64,000 bases of DNA from Pseudoxanthomonas sp. Root630 (GCF_001427585.1 NZ_LMGY01000017.1:235863-299862), one strand, 5' to 3'. Positions 16,627 through 25,671 are shown, numbered from the stretch's first letter. The notes: generated by a model from the sequence alone, not told the origin. A program made the numbers and translations.

Positions 16627-17810
16627 CAGTACCAGTCCAGCAACGAGATGCCCAGGCCGAGATAGGTGGCCTTGTGGTTGTAGTCGATCAGGCTTTCGCC
16701 GTAACCATGGAAGACCTGCAGGTGGCCGCGGAACGTGCGGTTGATCGGGAAGCCGTAGTCCACCTGCAGCGCGCCATGCGAATCGTCGCCGCCGCGCAGC
16801 GAGTGCCGGCCCAGCACGGTGAAGACGTGACCGCCTTTCGCATAGGTCAGCATCGCGTCGCCACGGCCGATGTAGTCCTCGATGTCCGGATTGTCGTCGT
16901 CGTTGCCGTCCGGGACGCGGTACCACGGCCGGACGACGAACGCCCAGTTCTCACGGTCCAGGCCGATGGTGGCGATGACGCGGTTCCAGCTGCGCGACAG
17001 CGGATCGCCGCGTCCGTTGGACTGGTGGTTGATGCCGATGCCGGCCATGCGGCCCTTCCAGCCGGCGATGCTGTAGTTGTTGCGGAACACCAGCATCACT
17101 TCCGGCTCGTAGTTCGTCTCTCGGAACGGCCGCGACTCCTCGCCGTTGAACACCTGCCAGCGCGAGCTCTGCGTGTACGCGCCCCAGAGGTCGCCGTTGT
17201 CGCCGAACAGGTTCTCCGCGAACTTGGTCTTGAAGCTCAGCTGGAACTTCGCCTCGATGTCCTGCAACTCCTGCGGCGTGGTGATCGTGTTGTCGGGGTT
17301 CGGCGAAGTCGGGGTCTCGTTGACCTGGCTGGTCCAGAAGGCGGGCAGCAGGTACACCGGCTTGTAGCCGCGCAGCTGGAACACGCCCAGCTTCGAGTCC
17401 TTGGCCAGTTCCCAGCGGCTGTCCAGCAACGAGCCGCGCCCGGCGTTGGCGATCAGGTCGGCGTCCGCGGGGTCGTCCGCGCGGAACCAGGCCCCCAGCC
17501 GGCGGCGGGTGCGCTCGCTCAGGGCTACGTCCTGGTCCTGCGCTTCGGCGGCGGCGCGCGCTTCGGCCCGGGCCTTCGCGCGGGCGGCGGCCTCGGCTTC
17601 CTTCGCCGCCACCGCTTCTTCATCCGCCCGGCGGGTGTCGGCGGCGGTGCGCCCCAGGGCCTGGTCGTAGCAGGCCAGGCGCTGGGCGTCGTTTTCCAGC
17701 AGGAAGCAGGCTTCGGCCGATGTCGCGACCGGCGCGCTTTCCTGCGCATGGGCGCTCAGCGCGCCTGTAACTCCAATGACGAGGGGGAGCAGTCGGATGC
17801 AATGCGTCAT
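16626..17810 (-). CDS. pldA: Outer-membrane phospholipase A
   Basis: The 394-residue precursor has a signal peptide cleaved near AHA-QES (residue 22). A charged Ala/Glu/Arg-rich coiled-coil follows (about 55-110), then a beta-barrel. The OMPLA catalytic triad is seen as His262-Gln-Ser264 in INHQSNGR and Asn276 in RSWNR; the spacing of 14 from His to Asn equals that of E. coli OMPLA. The enzyme hydrolyses phospholipids misplaced in the outer leaflet. The N-terminal coiled-coil and a Cys pair make it longer than the enterobacterial protein. Start 17810 is the ATG before the signal peptide. Confidence 0.92.
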   Translation of the reverse strand: MTHCIRLLPLVIGVTGALSAHAQESAPVATSAEACFLLENDAQRLACYDQALGRTAADTRRADEEAVAAKEAEAAARAKARAEARAAAEAQDQDVALSERTRRRLGAWFRADDPADADLIANAGRGSLLDSRWELAKDSKLGVFQLRGYKPVYLLPAFWTSQVNETPTSPNPDNTITTPQELQDIEAKFQLSFKTKFAENLFGDNGDLWGAYTQSSRWQVFNGEESRPFRETNYEPEVMLVFRNNYSIAGWKGRMAGIGINHQSNGRGDPLSRSWNRVIATIGLDRENWAFVVRPWYRVPDGNDDDNPDIEDYIGRGDAMLTYAKGGHVFTVLGRHSLRGGDDSHGALQVDYGFPINRTFRGHLQVFHGYGESLIDYNHKATYLGLGISLLDWY

Positions 17811-17862
17811 GCAGGGGTCGCTCGGTGGGGGCGCCGCCATTCTGCCAGCCGACGCGCCAAGG

Positions 17863-18348
17863 TCAGAAGAACCAGGCGAAGACGAACAGCCCCAGCATCG
17901 CGAAGGCCAGGCCCAGCTTCAGGACCACCCCAAGGACGATACCCAGCCAGGTGGCCAGCCCGACCTTGGTGGCCTGTCGGAACTCGCGGCCATGCCACAA
18001 CTCGCCCAGCAGCGCGCCGATGAAGGGGCCTGCGAGCAAGCCGATGGGCATGAAGAACAGGCCGGCGAAGGTGCCGATCACGGTGCCCAGCAGGGCTTTC
18101 CGGCTGGCCCCGACGCGCTGCGCGCCGATCGCCGTGGAGAAGATGTCCACCGCGAAGGACAGCGCCGTCAGCAGTCCCAGCACCACCAGGGTGCCCCAGT
18201 GGATCCGTTCGAAATCGCCTGCCCACGCCGCCAGCAGCATGCCGGCGAACACCAGCGGGAGGCCGGGCAGGGCGGGCAGGATGACCCCGGCGATGCCGAC
18301 CAGGATCAGCACGATGGCCACGGCGTAGTACAGAAACTGGATGTCCAA
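17863..18348 (-). CDS. DUF456 family membrane protein
   Basis: This 161-residue protein has four to five hydrophobic helices rich in Gly and Ala, including GVILPALPGLPLVFAGMLLA and FMPIGLLAGPFIGALLGEL. These glycine-zipper-like segments with the PxLPG signature define the DUF456 family. Function is unknown. It precedes pldA on the same strand with a 52-bp gap and may be part of the same transcript. Confidence 0.82.
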   Translation of the reverse strand: MDIQFLYYAVAIVLILVGIAGVILPALPGLPLVFAGMLLAAWAGDFERIHWGTLVVLGLLTALSFAVDIFSTAIGAQRVGASRKALLGTVIGTFAGLFFMPIGLLAGPFIGALLGELWHGREFRQATKVGLATWLGIVLGVVLKLGLAFAMLGLFVFAWFF

Positions 18349-18405
18349 ACAATTCTCCTAGGGAATCAAAGGCTTGCCGGGGGGTTGACTTTCTCGTTCA
18401 AGCGT

Positions 18406-18578
18406 TTGCATTTTGCCAAATGCCGGGTTACTGTGCGGCCGCTGTCGTTGCCAAGGTCACCGTGCACCGTGGCCTGATGGGGTAGATCCAATGATCCGCT
18501 GCATCGCTTGTACCTCGTGTCCTCCTTGCAACCAGCCGCCGAGAGGCGTAACCACCACCCGTTCCAAGGAGCAACAAG
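18406..18578 (+). promoter_or_regulatory. Promoter and long leader of the cold-shock gene
   Basis: The 230-bp gap before the cold-shock gene holds a possible promoter TTGCAT-N17-TACTGT (18406-18434), leaving an untranslated leader of about 135 nt. Long structured leaders are usual for cspA-type genes, where they act as thermosensors. The SD AAGGAG at 18567-18572 region stands just before the ATG. The promoter is a visual match only. Confidence 0.4.
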
Positions 18579-18788
18579 ATGTCCGAGCGTGAAACCGGAA
18601 CCGTTAAATGGTTCAACGATGCCAAGGGCTTCGGCTTTATCAGCCGTGAGAATGGCGAAGACGTGTTCGTGCACTTCCGCGCCATCCAGACCCAGGGTTT
18701 CAAGAGCTTGAAGGAAGGCCAGAAGGTCACCTTCACCGTCGTGCAGGGCCAGAAGGGCCTGCAGGCGGATGCGGTAGAACCCGTCTGA
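18579..18788 (+). CDS. Cold-shock domain protein (CspA family)
   Basis: A 69-residue single cold-shock domain with both nucleic-acid-binding motifs: [12 protein letters not shown] (RNP1-like, residues 10-21) and [10 protein letters not shown] (RNP2-like, 27-36). It binds single-stranded RNA and DNA, acting as an RNA chaperone and antiterminator. Length is standard. It is followed by a strong intrinsic terminator 40 bp downstream, so it is a single-gene unit. Confidence 0.96.
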   Translation: MSERETGTVKWFNDAKGFGFISRENGEDVFVHFRAIQTQGFKSLKEGQKVTFTVVQGQKGLQADAVEPV

Positions 18789-18827
18789 GTGATCGTAACG
18801 CGTACCGCGCCTGGCGCGGGCTCCGCA

Positions 18828-18860
18828 AGAAAAAGCCCGGCAGATGCCGGGCTTTTTCTT
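18828..18860 (+). terminator. Intrinsic terminator of the cold-shock gene
   Basis: Arms AGAAAAAGCCCGGC (18828-18841) and GCCGGGCTTTTTCT (18846-18859) enclose an AGAT loop. The A-run before and T-run after make it usable in both directions, serving also the convergent gene that ends at 18885. Confidence 0.9.
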
Positions 18861-18884
18861 TGCCTGACGGGGCGTGTGCGTGGA

Positions 18885-19358
18885 TCAGCGCAGCACCACG
18901 CGGCCATTCTGGACGCGCACGTACGTGTTCTCGCGGATGCCGCCCAAGTCGTGCTGGCTGATGGTCACGCGGCGACCGTCGTCCATGCGCACGGTGACGT
19001 TGTAGGTATCGCCGGTGGTGCGCTTCTGGATGGCGTTGCCCGCGGCCGCGCCCGCGACGGCACCGGCGACGGTGGAGACGTTCTTGTTGCCGTCGCTGCC
19101 GCCGGTACGATCGGAGATCTGGCGGCCGGCCACCGCGCCGACGATGCCGCCGAGCACGGCGCCCGTCGCCGACGGGGCACTGCGCCCCGAGGACACCACG
19201 TCGATGCGCTCGACGATGCCGCAATCGGCGCAGTAGCGGCTGGCCGGGGCGTTGTAGCCGCCGCCATAGCCGCTGTTGCCGTAACCCGGTGACGTGCTGG
19301 CGCAACCGGCGAGGGCGACGGTGGCGGTCAAACCGATGACGAGCAGACGCATATTCAT
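18885..19358 (-). CDS. Glycine-zipper 2TM outer-membrane lipoprotein
   Basis: This 157-residue protein starts with a lipobox signal (ATVALAGC, Cys at about residue 19). It has a Gly/Tyr-rich stretch and then two glycine-zipper segments (GAVLGGIVGAVAGRQ and TVAGAVAGAAAGNAIQ). The C-terminal beta-rich tail ends in VRVQNGRVVLR. This is the SlyB/YcfJ-like organisation of envelope lipoproteins. A second glycine-zipper protein occurs at 23546-24358. An in-frame ATG two codons later is equally possible as start. Confidence 0.86.
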   Translation of the reverse strand: MNMRLLVIGLTATVALAGCASTSPGYGNSGYGGGYNAPASRYCADCGIVERIDVVSSGRSAPSATGAVLGGIVGAVAGRQISDRTGGSDGNKNVSTVAGAVAGAAAGNAIQKRTTGDTYNVTVRMDDGRRVTISQHDLGGIRENTYVRVQNGRVVLR

Positions 19359-19502
19359 GGGGGGCTCCTGTGTGCGATGTAACCCGTGCGTTCGCCGGGT
19401 CTTCTCGCGTCACATGCTCCGCAGCCGCGCGTGAACGTGATGACAATCGGGCCGCTTGCGCGGCCCGGATGTCAGGTGGGATTCATGGGCGAGACGCCGA
19501 CG

Positions 19503-19943
19503 TCACCCCTTGAAATCCTGGTGGCAGGCCTTGCAGTCCCCGCCCACTTTCTCGACCAGTGCGGATGCGGCGGCGCAATCGGTCGGAGGCGCACTCAATG
19601 CAGCGTCCAGGTCGGCGCGGAACTGGCTCGTATGGCTCTTGAAGCGCGCGTCGTCGGCCAGCCCCGGGAACGCGAGTTCCAGGTCGTTGGCCATCGCGCG
19701 CAGCGTGCGCACGTGCGGGATGGTGTCGGTGGCCGCGCAGCGGTTCTGCTTGACCTTGTCTGCCAACTGGCCGGCATGCTTGCCCATCACATGCATGACG
19801 CTGTGGGGGAAGGGGTCCTGGCGCGCCTGCAGCGCACGCATCGCCATCACCGTGCCGATGGCGCCCACCACCAGGCCGATCAGGAAGAGGAAGAAGTAGC
19901 GCGAAGCGGCGGAAGGCTTCTTGGTCTCGGGCTGGCTGGCCAT
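19503..19943 (-). CDS. Membrane-anchored cytochrome c'-like protein
   Basis: The 146-residue protein has one N-terminal membrane helix (about residues 15-36, YFFLFLIGLVVGAIGTVMA) and a helical periplasmic domain. One haem motif, CKACH, lies at residues 137-141, six residues from the C-terminus. A single C-terminal CXXCH on a four-helix bundle is the layout of cytochrome c' and c556. These bind small ligands such as NO or carry electrons. The start at 19943 was chosen because upstream codons overlap the divergent tcdA promoter region. Confidence 0.78.
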   Translation of the reverse strand: MASQPETKKPSAASRYFFLFLIGLVVGAIGTVMAMRALQARQDPFPHSVMHVMGKHAGQLADKVKQNRCAATDTIPHVRTLRAMANDLELAFPGLADDARFKSHTSQFRADLDAALSAPPTDCAAASALVEKVGGDCKACHQDFKG

Positions 19944-20019
19944 GCGGCGGGCTCCATGTGGGTGACCGGGCGATGGTACGACGGCCATCACGGTTCGCGC
20001 CACGGCTTACACTAGTGAG

Positions 20020-20829
20020 ATGAAGAAAGAACTCCGGGACCGGTTCGCCGGCATCGACCGTCTGTACGGCGTGGGCGCGACGGAACGCTATGCGGCATCG
20101 CGGGTGGCCATCGTCGGCATGGGCGGCGTCGGATCGTGGGTGGTGGAAGCGCTGGCACGTTCGGGCGTTGGTCATCTCACGTTGATCGATGCCGACGACA
20201 TCTGCGTCTCCAACACCAACCGCCAGTTGCCCGCGCTGGAAGGTCACTACGGCCGCAACAAGGCCGAGGCGATGGCCGAACGTTGCCGCGCGATCAACCC
20301 GCTGATCGACGTCGATGTCGTCCCGCAATTCCTGACGGCTTCCAATATGGAGGAGCTGCTGGATCGCGATTTCGACCTGGTGCTCGATGCCTGCGACAGT
20401 TTCCGCGTGAAGGTGGAGATGATCGCCTGGTGCCGGCGGCGGAAGCTGCCGATCGTCGTCTCCGGTTCGGCGGGCGGGCGCACCGATCCCACCCAGATCC
20501 GCCTGCGCGATCTCTCGCGCACCGAACACGATGCGTTGCTTGCGCTGGTCCGCAAGAAGTTGCGCGCGGAGTTCAATTTCCCGAAGAACCGCGACCGCTA
20601 CTTCGGCGTGCAGGCGGTCTATTCGCTGGAAAACGTCAACTATCCGCAGGCGGACGGCACCGTGTGCGGCCTGCGTCCACAACTGGGCGCCGATGCCGCG
20701 CTGAAGCTGGACTGCGGCGTCGGCCTGGGCGCGGCGACGCATATCACCGGCGCTTTCGCCTTCGCCATGGTGGGCAAGGCACTGGAACTGCTGCTCAAAC
20801 CGCGCAAGGTCGTCGCCGCCAGCCATTGA
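20020..20829 (+). CDS. tcdA: tRNA threonylcarbamoyladenosine dehydratase
   Basis: The 269-residue E1-like enzyme cyclises t6A37 to ct6A in ANN-decoding tRNAs, using ATP. The nucleotide-binding motif VAIVGMGGVGSWVVEALARS is at about residues 29-48, followed by DADDICVSNTNRQ (Asp and Asn/Arg typical of ThiF/MoeB proteins). The C-terminal HITGAFAFAMVGKAL helix is typical of TcdA. It is transcribed away from the cytochrome gene with a 76-bp gap. Confidence 0.93.
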   Translation: MKKELRDRFAGIDRLYGVGATERYAASRVAIVGMGGVGSWVVEALARSGVGHLTLIDADDICVSNTNRQLPALEGHYGRNKAEAMAERCRAINPLIDVDVVPQFLTASNMEELLDRDFDLVLDACDSFRVKVEMIAWCRRRKLPIVVSGSAGGRTDPTQIRLRDLSRTEHDALLALVRKKLRAEFNFPKNRDRYFGVQAVYSLENVNYPQADGTVCGLRPQLGADAALKLDCGVGLGAATHITGAFAFAMVGKALELLLKPRKVVAASH

Positions 20830-20941
20830 GAGGGCGAAGCGACTCGCCCCGGCGCGCGAGCGCGACGTTCTGGCGCATGTCGTCTGTGCACGGCGATGGC
20901 GTGGGGGGATAGTTCGCGCCCCTCCCGACCGTTCCCTTTCC

Positions 20942-22357
20942 ATGTACACCCGCCTCCTGCTGATGTTGGCCAGCCTGCTGCCTTGCGCCGCGGCAGCCCA
21001 TGCCTGTTCCGTCGTTCCCGACACCATGCGCGCCGCACGCATCCATGCGCCCGGCGGCCCGGAGGCGTTGCGCGTGGAGCGCGTGCCGACACCCACGCTG
21101 GGTGCGGGTGACGTGCTGGTGCGCGTGCACTACGCAAGCATCAATCCTGTCGACTGGAAGTTGCAGGAAGCGGGTCGCTTGCCCTTTCCTGCCACGCCGG
21201 GCGGCGATTTCGCCGGCGAGGTGGTGGCCGTCGCGCCCGGCGTTACCACCTTTGCCTGCGGCGACCGCGTCGCCGGTATCGTGGATCCGCGCGAGCGGTC
21301 CGGCAGCTATGCCGAATATGTGGCGGCACCGGTCGCGGCGCTCGTGCCGGCGCCGCCCGCGTTCACGCTGCAGGAAGCCGCGGCTTACCCGACGGTCGCC
21401 GTCGCGGCGTGGCGCTACCTGGTCGGTGCGGCCGATGTCCGGCCCGGAGAACGCGTGCTGGTGCACGGGGGCGCCGGCGGCGTGGGTTCGATGGTCGTGC
21501 AACTCGCGAAGGCGCGCGGCGCCCAGGTGATCGCGACCGCATCGGCGCGCAACCACGATTACCTGCGCGCCCTCGGCGCGGACGATGTGATCGACTACCG
21601 CAGCGTCCGCTTCGAGGACGTTGTGCGCGATGTCGACATCGTGGTCGATACCGTCGGCGGCGACACGCTGGCACGCTCGCCCGACGTGCTGCGCGACGGC
21701 GGGCGACTGGTCACGCTGGTCGGCCAGGCCCCCGCCGCCGTCTGCACGCAGGGGCGTATCGTCTGCCCCGCGACACCGCCTTGGGACGTGCAGGCGGGGC
21801 TCAACGGCGTGGCACCGTTGATCGCGGCCGGTCAGTTGCGCGTCCATGTCGATGGCCTGTATCCGTTGGCGCAGATCGTCCAGGCCCAGCAGCACAACCG
21901 CGCCGGTTCGACCCGCGGGAAAGTGGTCGTGGCGATCGCTGCGGACAATGTCGCAAGCGCGAGCGGCGATGACGTGGCCGCGGTGCGCCTGCCGCTGCAG
22001 GCGTATCTGGACGGCCATGCGACCGGCCAGCGTCGGCACTTCCAGCGCGCATTCGCCGATGATGCGGTGCTGCTGGGGTTCAAGGACGGGCGCTATCGGC
22101 GCTGGCCTGCGCGGGATTACATCGATGCCTCTTCGAGCGGCCGCGTACCGGCGGACGAGGCCAAGCGCACGCGCCATGTCCGCCAGATCACCGTGACCGG
22201 CGACGTCGCGACGGCCGTGATCGAACTGGACTATCCGGACATGAAGGCGCTGGACCACATGACGCTGTTACGTCAGGGCGACGCATGGAAGATCGTGGTC
22301 AAGGCCTACCATGCGTGGACTCCCGGCACGGCCGAGGGCGCTGCGGCCGTGCGCTGA
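20942..22357 (+). CDS. Exported MDR-type oxidoreductase fused to an NTF2-like domain
   Basis: The 471-residue protein has a signal peptide (cleavage near AAAHA, residue 21). A quinone-oxidoreductase-type MDR module (about 28-340) has PGGDFAGEVVAV and the nucleotide-binding VHGGAGGVGSMVVQLAKARG. A C-terminal domain (about 345-460) has the alpha+beta NTF2/lumazine-binding-like pattern: LPLQAYLDGHATGQ, then a strand-rich half ending WKIVVKAYHAW. Export of an NADPH-binding fold is unusual because periplasmic NADPH is scarce. The substrate is unknown. The fusion is intact with no frameshift. Confidence 0.82.
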   Translation: MYTRLLLMLASLLPCAAAAHACSVVPDTMRAARIHAPGGPEALRVERVPTPTLGAGDVLVRVHYASINPVDWKLQEAGRLPFPATPGGDFAGEVVAVAPGVTTFACGDRVAGIVDPRERSGSYAEYVAAPVAALVPAPPAFTLQEAAAYPTVAVAAWRYLVGAADVRPGERVLVHGGAGGVGSMVVQLAKARGAQVIATASARNHDYLRALGADDVIDYRSVRFEDVVRDVDIVVDTVGGDTLARSPDVLRDGGRLVTLVGQAPAAVCTQGRIVCPATPPWDVQAGLNGVAPLIAAGQLRVHVDGLYPLAQIVQAQQHNRAGSTRGKVVVAIAADNVASASGDDVAAVRLPLQAYLDGHATGQRRHFQRAFADDAVLLGFKDGRYRRWPARDYIDASSSGRVPADEAKRTRHVRQITVTGDVATAVIELDYPDMKALDHMTLLRQGDAWKIVVKAYHAWTPGTAEGAAAVR

Positions 22358-22360
22358 CGC

Positions 22361-23134
22361 TCAGCTCCCGACAGCGGGCAGTGCGAACAGGCGCTCCGCA
22401 TTCCGCGTGGTGGCGCGGGCTACTTCGTCAGCGGCGATATCGCGCAGCCCGGCGATGACATCGCGGATCACCGGCAGCCGCGCGGGCTCGTTGCGCTGGC
22501 CGCGGATACCGGCGTCGGGCTGGTCGGGCGAATCCGTTTCCAGCAACAGGTAATCCAGCGGCATGGTGGCAGCGAGGGTGCGCAGCCGGTTGGCGCGCTC
22601 GTACGTCACCGGCCCACCCAGGCCGATCAGGAAACCGGCCTGCCACAGTTGCTTCGCCTGTTCCGGGCTGCCGGAAAAGCTGTGCACCACGCCGCGCAGG
22701 CCGCCGACCCGCCTGATCGACGCGATCACGGCATCCACCGCGCGGCGGGCGTGCACGATCAAGGGCAGGTCGAACTCGCGCGCCAGCCGAAGTTGGCCAT
22801 CGAAGTACAACTGCTGCGTCTCCGCATCCAGCCCTTCCACGAAGAAATCAAGGCCGCATTCGCCGACCGCGACCGGTTTCTCGCGTTCGATCCAGGCGCG
22901 CAGTTCGTCCAGGTGTTCGGGCCGATGCTCCGACAGGTACATCGGGTGCAGGCCGTAGGCGGCGAACAATCCCGCATCCTGCGCGCAGACATCGCGCAGT
23001 TTCGGCCACGAAGCCGCCGTTACCGCCGGCACCACCTGGCGCGTCACCCCGGCTGCGCGCGCGCGCGCCAGCGCGGCGTCGCGGTCGGCGTCCAGTTCGG
23101 GCGCATCGAAGTGGCTGTGGCTGTCGACCAGCAT
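22361..23134 (-). CDS. TatD family metal-dependent hydrolase
   Basis: This 257-residue TIM-barrel enzyme has the metal ligands DSHSHFD (residues 4-10), Glu in VGECGLDFF (about 92), His in LIVHARRA (about 128), His in VVHSFSG (about 151) and Asp in LLETDSPDQ (about 202). TatD proteins are 3'-5' DNA exonucleases or D-aminoacyl-tRNA-type hydrolases. The gene is convergent with the upstream fusion oxidoreductase gene, leaving 3 bp between stops. It follows the small DUF gene by 4 bp, so these two form an operon. Confidence 0.92.
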   Translation of the reverse strand: MLVDSHSHFDAPELDADRDAALARARAAGVTRQVVPAVTAASWPKLRDVCAQDAGLFAAYGLHPMYLSEHRPEHLDELRAWIEREKPVAVGECGLDFFVEGLDAETQQLYFDGQLRLAREFDLPLIVHARRAVDAVIASIRRVGGLRGVVHSFSGSPEQAKQLWQAGFLIGLGGPVTYERANRLRTLAATMPLDYLLLETDSPDQPDAGIRGQRNEPARLPVIRDVIAGLRDIAADEVARATTRNAERLFALPAVGS

Positions 23135-23138
23135 GGCG

Positions 23139-23372
23139 TCAGCGGCGTGCGTCGGGCGCCTCGAGCGAGGAGGGCGGGTCTTTCCTGCGCTTCCAGTTGG
23201 CGAGCAGCAGCGTGCCGAGGCCGAACAGCACTTCGTCGAGCAGCGGTATCGGATCGAGGCCCGGAGGCAGCAGCACGCTGATCACGAACAACGTCGCCGT
23301 GATCTTGAACAACGTGGGATAACGCAGCCGGCGCGCCCACTCGAGCACGGGGAGCAGCAAGGGACTAGGCAT
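23139..23372 (-). CDS. Small membrane protein, DUF6116-like
   Basis: A 77-residue protein with two hydrophobic segments (TLFKITATLFVISVLLPP and LLDEVLFGLGTLLLANW) and a charged tail KRRKDPP. The LP-x-DPIPLLDE motif between helices is typical of small proteins conserved in Xanthomonadaceae. Function unknown. It is the first gene of the pair with tatD. Confidence 0.7.
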   Translation of the reverse strand: MPSPLLLPVLEWARRLRYPTLFKITATLFVISVLLPPGLDPIPLLDEVLFGLGTLLLANWKRRKDPPSSLEAPDARR

Positions 23373-23545
23373 CGTGGTGGCACCTCGGCCGGTCTGGAAT
23401 GGGCGTCACGCTAGCATGATCGGCAGGTCACGGAATCGTTCATTTTCCGTTGTTTTTCGTCGCCGTTCGCGGGTACTTGGTTCAGGTTCGCAGTGGTGCA
23501 ATGATGGCCAATGTGAACCGGGCAAGGCCCGACTTGGAGGCAGCG

Positions 23546-24358
23546 ATGAAGAGCAATACCACAACCATTCTTGTCGCCGTCGGCGCGCTGCTGGTGGGCG
23601 GTGTGGCCACGGCGGCATTCCTCAAGGGCGGGGACAAGGGCCCGGCGGATGCCGGCCTGGTGACCGCCGCGGATGGTGCACTGGTCGCGGACGATGCGGC
23701 CTCGACCGACAACCAGATCCCGGTCAGCACCCTGCAGTACGCCGAGGTGGTCAAATCCGCCCCGGTGACGAGTTCGGAAAAGCTGTACGCCACGGTGATC
23801 GGTACCGAAGCCGTACGCGAGACGACTACCAGCAGCACGCCGCGCGAAGTCTGCCAGGACGTGGTCGTGCAGGAGCGCGCGCCGGAACGCGACGGCAACG
23901 TCGGCGGTACCGTGGCGGGTGCCGTGATCGGCGGCCTGCTGGGCAACCAGGTCGGCAGCGGCAGCGGCAAGAAGGCCGCGACGGTGGCTGGCGCGGTGGC
24001 CGGTGGCGCCATCGGCAACCAGGTGGACAAGCGCCACGTGGGCGGCAAGGTCGTCAGCCGTACCGAGCGCCAGTGCCATACCGAGAACGCGACGTCCGAG
24101 TCTTCGCGCGTGACCGGCTACAACGTGACCTACCGCAACCCGGATGGCACCACCGGCACGATGCGCATGGACAGCAAGCCGGGCAGCCGCATCGCCCTGG
24201 GCACCACGGACAAGGTCGTCGGGTACGACGTGACCTACCGCTTCGAAGGCCAGGAAAAGACGATCCGCATGGAACAGGAGCCGGGCGCCCGCCTGCCGGT
24301 GATCGACGGTCAGGTCGTCACCCAGACCGCCAGCGTGGACACGCCCAAGCAGGGCTGA
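23546..24358 (+). CDS. Glycine-zipper 2TM domain envelope protein (YcfJ-like)
   Basis: The 270-residue protein begins with one membrane or signal helix (residues 8-27, ILVAVGALLVGGVATAAFL). It contains the double glycine zipper GGTVAGAVIGGLLGNQVGSG and GAVAGGAIGNQVDK (about 130-165). The Cys pair CQDVVVQ and RQCHTE flank the zipper as in YcfJ proteins. The C-terminal half is a beta repeat (VTGYNVTYRNPDGTTG and VVGYDVTYRFEGQEKT). The ATG at 23546 follows TTGGAGG at proper distance. Role is presumably envelope integrity; no specific function is known. Confidence 0.85.
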   Translation: MKSNTTTILVAVGALLVGGVATAAFLKGGDKGPADAGLVTAADGALVADDAASTDNQIPVSTLQYAEVVKSAPVTSSEKLYATVIGTEAVRETTTSSTPREVCQDVVVQERAPERDGNVGGTVAGAVIGGLLGNQVGSGSGKKAATVAGAVAGGAIGNQVDKRHVGGKVVSRTERQCHTENATSESSRVTGYNVTYRNPDGTTGTMRMDSKPGSRIALGTTDKVVGYDVTYRFEGQEKTIRMEQEPGARLPVIDGQVVTQTASVDTPKQG

Positions 24359-24402
24359 ACCCGCGGTCCCGGCCGGGACCTGCGTTTCAACGTGGCACCC
24401 CT

Positions 24403-24432
24403 CGAAGGCCGGCGTTTCGCCGGCCTTCGCTT
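24403..24432 (+). terminator. Intrinsic terminator after the YcfJ-like gene
   Basis: A perfect 12-bp stem CGAAGGCCGGCG/CGCCGGCCTTCG (24403-24414 and 24418-24429) with a TTT loop is followed by a short CTTTG. A second palindrome, GGTCCCGGCCGGGACC, lies just upstream at 24365-24380. Confidence 0.75.
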
Positions 24433-24507
24433 TGCGGACTGGCGCTTACCGGCCCGGACGGCCACCGCATACAATCGCCGGATACCTCAAACGCCGGTTG
24501 AAATGCG

Positions 24508-25671
24508 ATGGCCCTGAACCCGTACGATCTGTTCGATGTCCGTTCCCTGCTGAGCGAAGAGGAGCGCGCCGTCCAGGACGCCGTGGCCCGCTTCACCGAT
24601 GAGCGTGTACGGCCGATCATCGGCGACGCTTTCGACCAGGGGCGTTTCCCGAAGGAACTCGTGCCTGAGATCGCCGAACTTGGCCTGCTGGGTTCCTCGC
24701 TGCCGGAAAAGTACGGCTGCGCCGGCCTCAATGCGGTCAGCTACGGCCTGATCTGCCAGGAACTCGAGCGCGGCGACAGCGGTATCCGCAGCTTCGTCAG
24801 CGTGCAGTCCTCGCTGTGCATGTACCCCATCTACGCCTACGGCAGCGAAGAACAGCGTGAGCGCTGGCTGCCGGACATGGCGGCCGGCAAGGTGATCGGC
24901 TGCTTCGGCCTGACCGAGCCCCACGGCGGCTCCGACCCGGCCAACATGAAGACCCACGCGCGTCGCGACGGCGACGATTGGGTCATCAACGGCTCGAAGA
25001 TGTGGATCACCAACGGCAACCTCGCCGACATCGCGATCGTCTGGGCGCAGACCGACGACGGGATCCAGGGCTTCCTGCTCGAGAAGGGCATGGCCGGGTT
25101 CACCGCGCAGGAGATCAAGCACAAGATGAGCCTGCGCGCATCGGTGACCAGCGCGCTGTTCTTCGACAACGTGCGCGTGCCCGACAGCAGCCGCCTGCCC
25201 AACGTCAAAGGACTGAAGGGCCCGCTGGGCTGCCTGACCCAGGCGCGCTACGGCATCACCTGGGGTCCGATCGGCGCCGCCATCGCCTGCCTCGACGAAG
25301 TGCTGGCCTACACCAAGGAGCGCATCCTGTTCGACCGCCCGGTGGCGGCCACGCAGAGTGCGCAGATCAAGATGGCCGAGATGGCTCGCCGGATCACCCT
25401 GGCGCAGTTGCTGTCGCTGCAGCTGGGTCGTTTGAAGGATGCCGGCACCATGGCGCCTTCGCAGGTATCGCTGGCGAAGTGGAACAACTGCCGCATGGCC
25501 ATCGACATCGCGCGCGAATGCCGCGACCTGCTCGGCGGCGCCGGCATCACCACCGAGCACGCCGCCATCCGCCACGCGCTGAACCTGGAATCGGTCATCA
25601 CCTACGAAGGCACGGAAACCGTGCACCAGTTGGTGATCGGCCGCGAACTGACGGGCATCAACGCGTTCTGA
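24508..25671 (+). CDS. gcdH: Glutaryl-CoA dehydrogenase
   Basis: The 387-residue flavoprotein oxidatively decarboxylates glutaryl-CoA to crotonyl-CoA in lysine and tryptophan breakdown. It shows the acyl-CoA dehydrogenase motifs FGLTEPHGGSDPANM (about 132-146) and WITNGNLADIAIVWA. The catalytic Glu is in ITYEGTETVHQL (about 371). The substrate-site RYGITWGPIGA (about 248-258) separates glutaryl-CoA dehydrogenases from straight-chain family members. Length is standard. Confidence 0.93.
   Translation: MALNPYDLFDVRSLLSEEERAVQDAVARFTDERVRPIIGDAFDQGRFPKELVPEIAELGLLGSSLPEKYGCAGLNAVSYGLICQELERGDSGIRSFVSVQSSLCMYPIYAYGSEEQRERWLPDMAAGKVIGCFGLTEPHGGSDPANMKTHARRDGDDWVINGSKMWITNGNLADIAIVWAQTDDGIQGFLLEKGMAGFTAQEIKHKMSLRASVTSALFFDNVRVPDSSRLPNVKGLKGPLGCLTQARYGITWGPIGAAIACLDEVLAYTKERILFDRPVAATQSAQIKMAEMARRITLAQLLSLQLGRLKDAGTMAPSQVSLAKWNNCRMAIDIARECRDLLGGAGITTEHAAIRHALNLESVITYEGTETVHQLVIGRELTGINAF

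Noticed and set aside
23450-23545. An upstream in-frame extension of the YcfJ-like gene
   Set aside because: The ATG at 23546 has a clear SD and begins a signal helix. The extension has unrelated composition.
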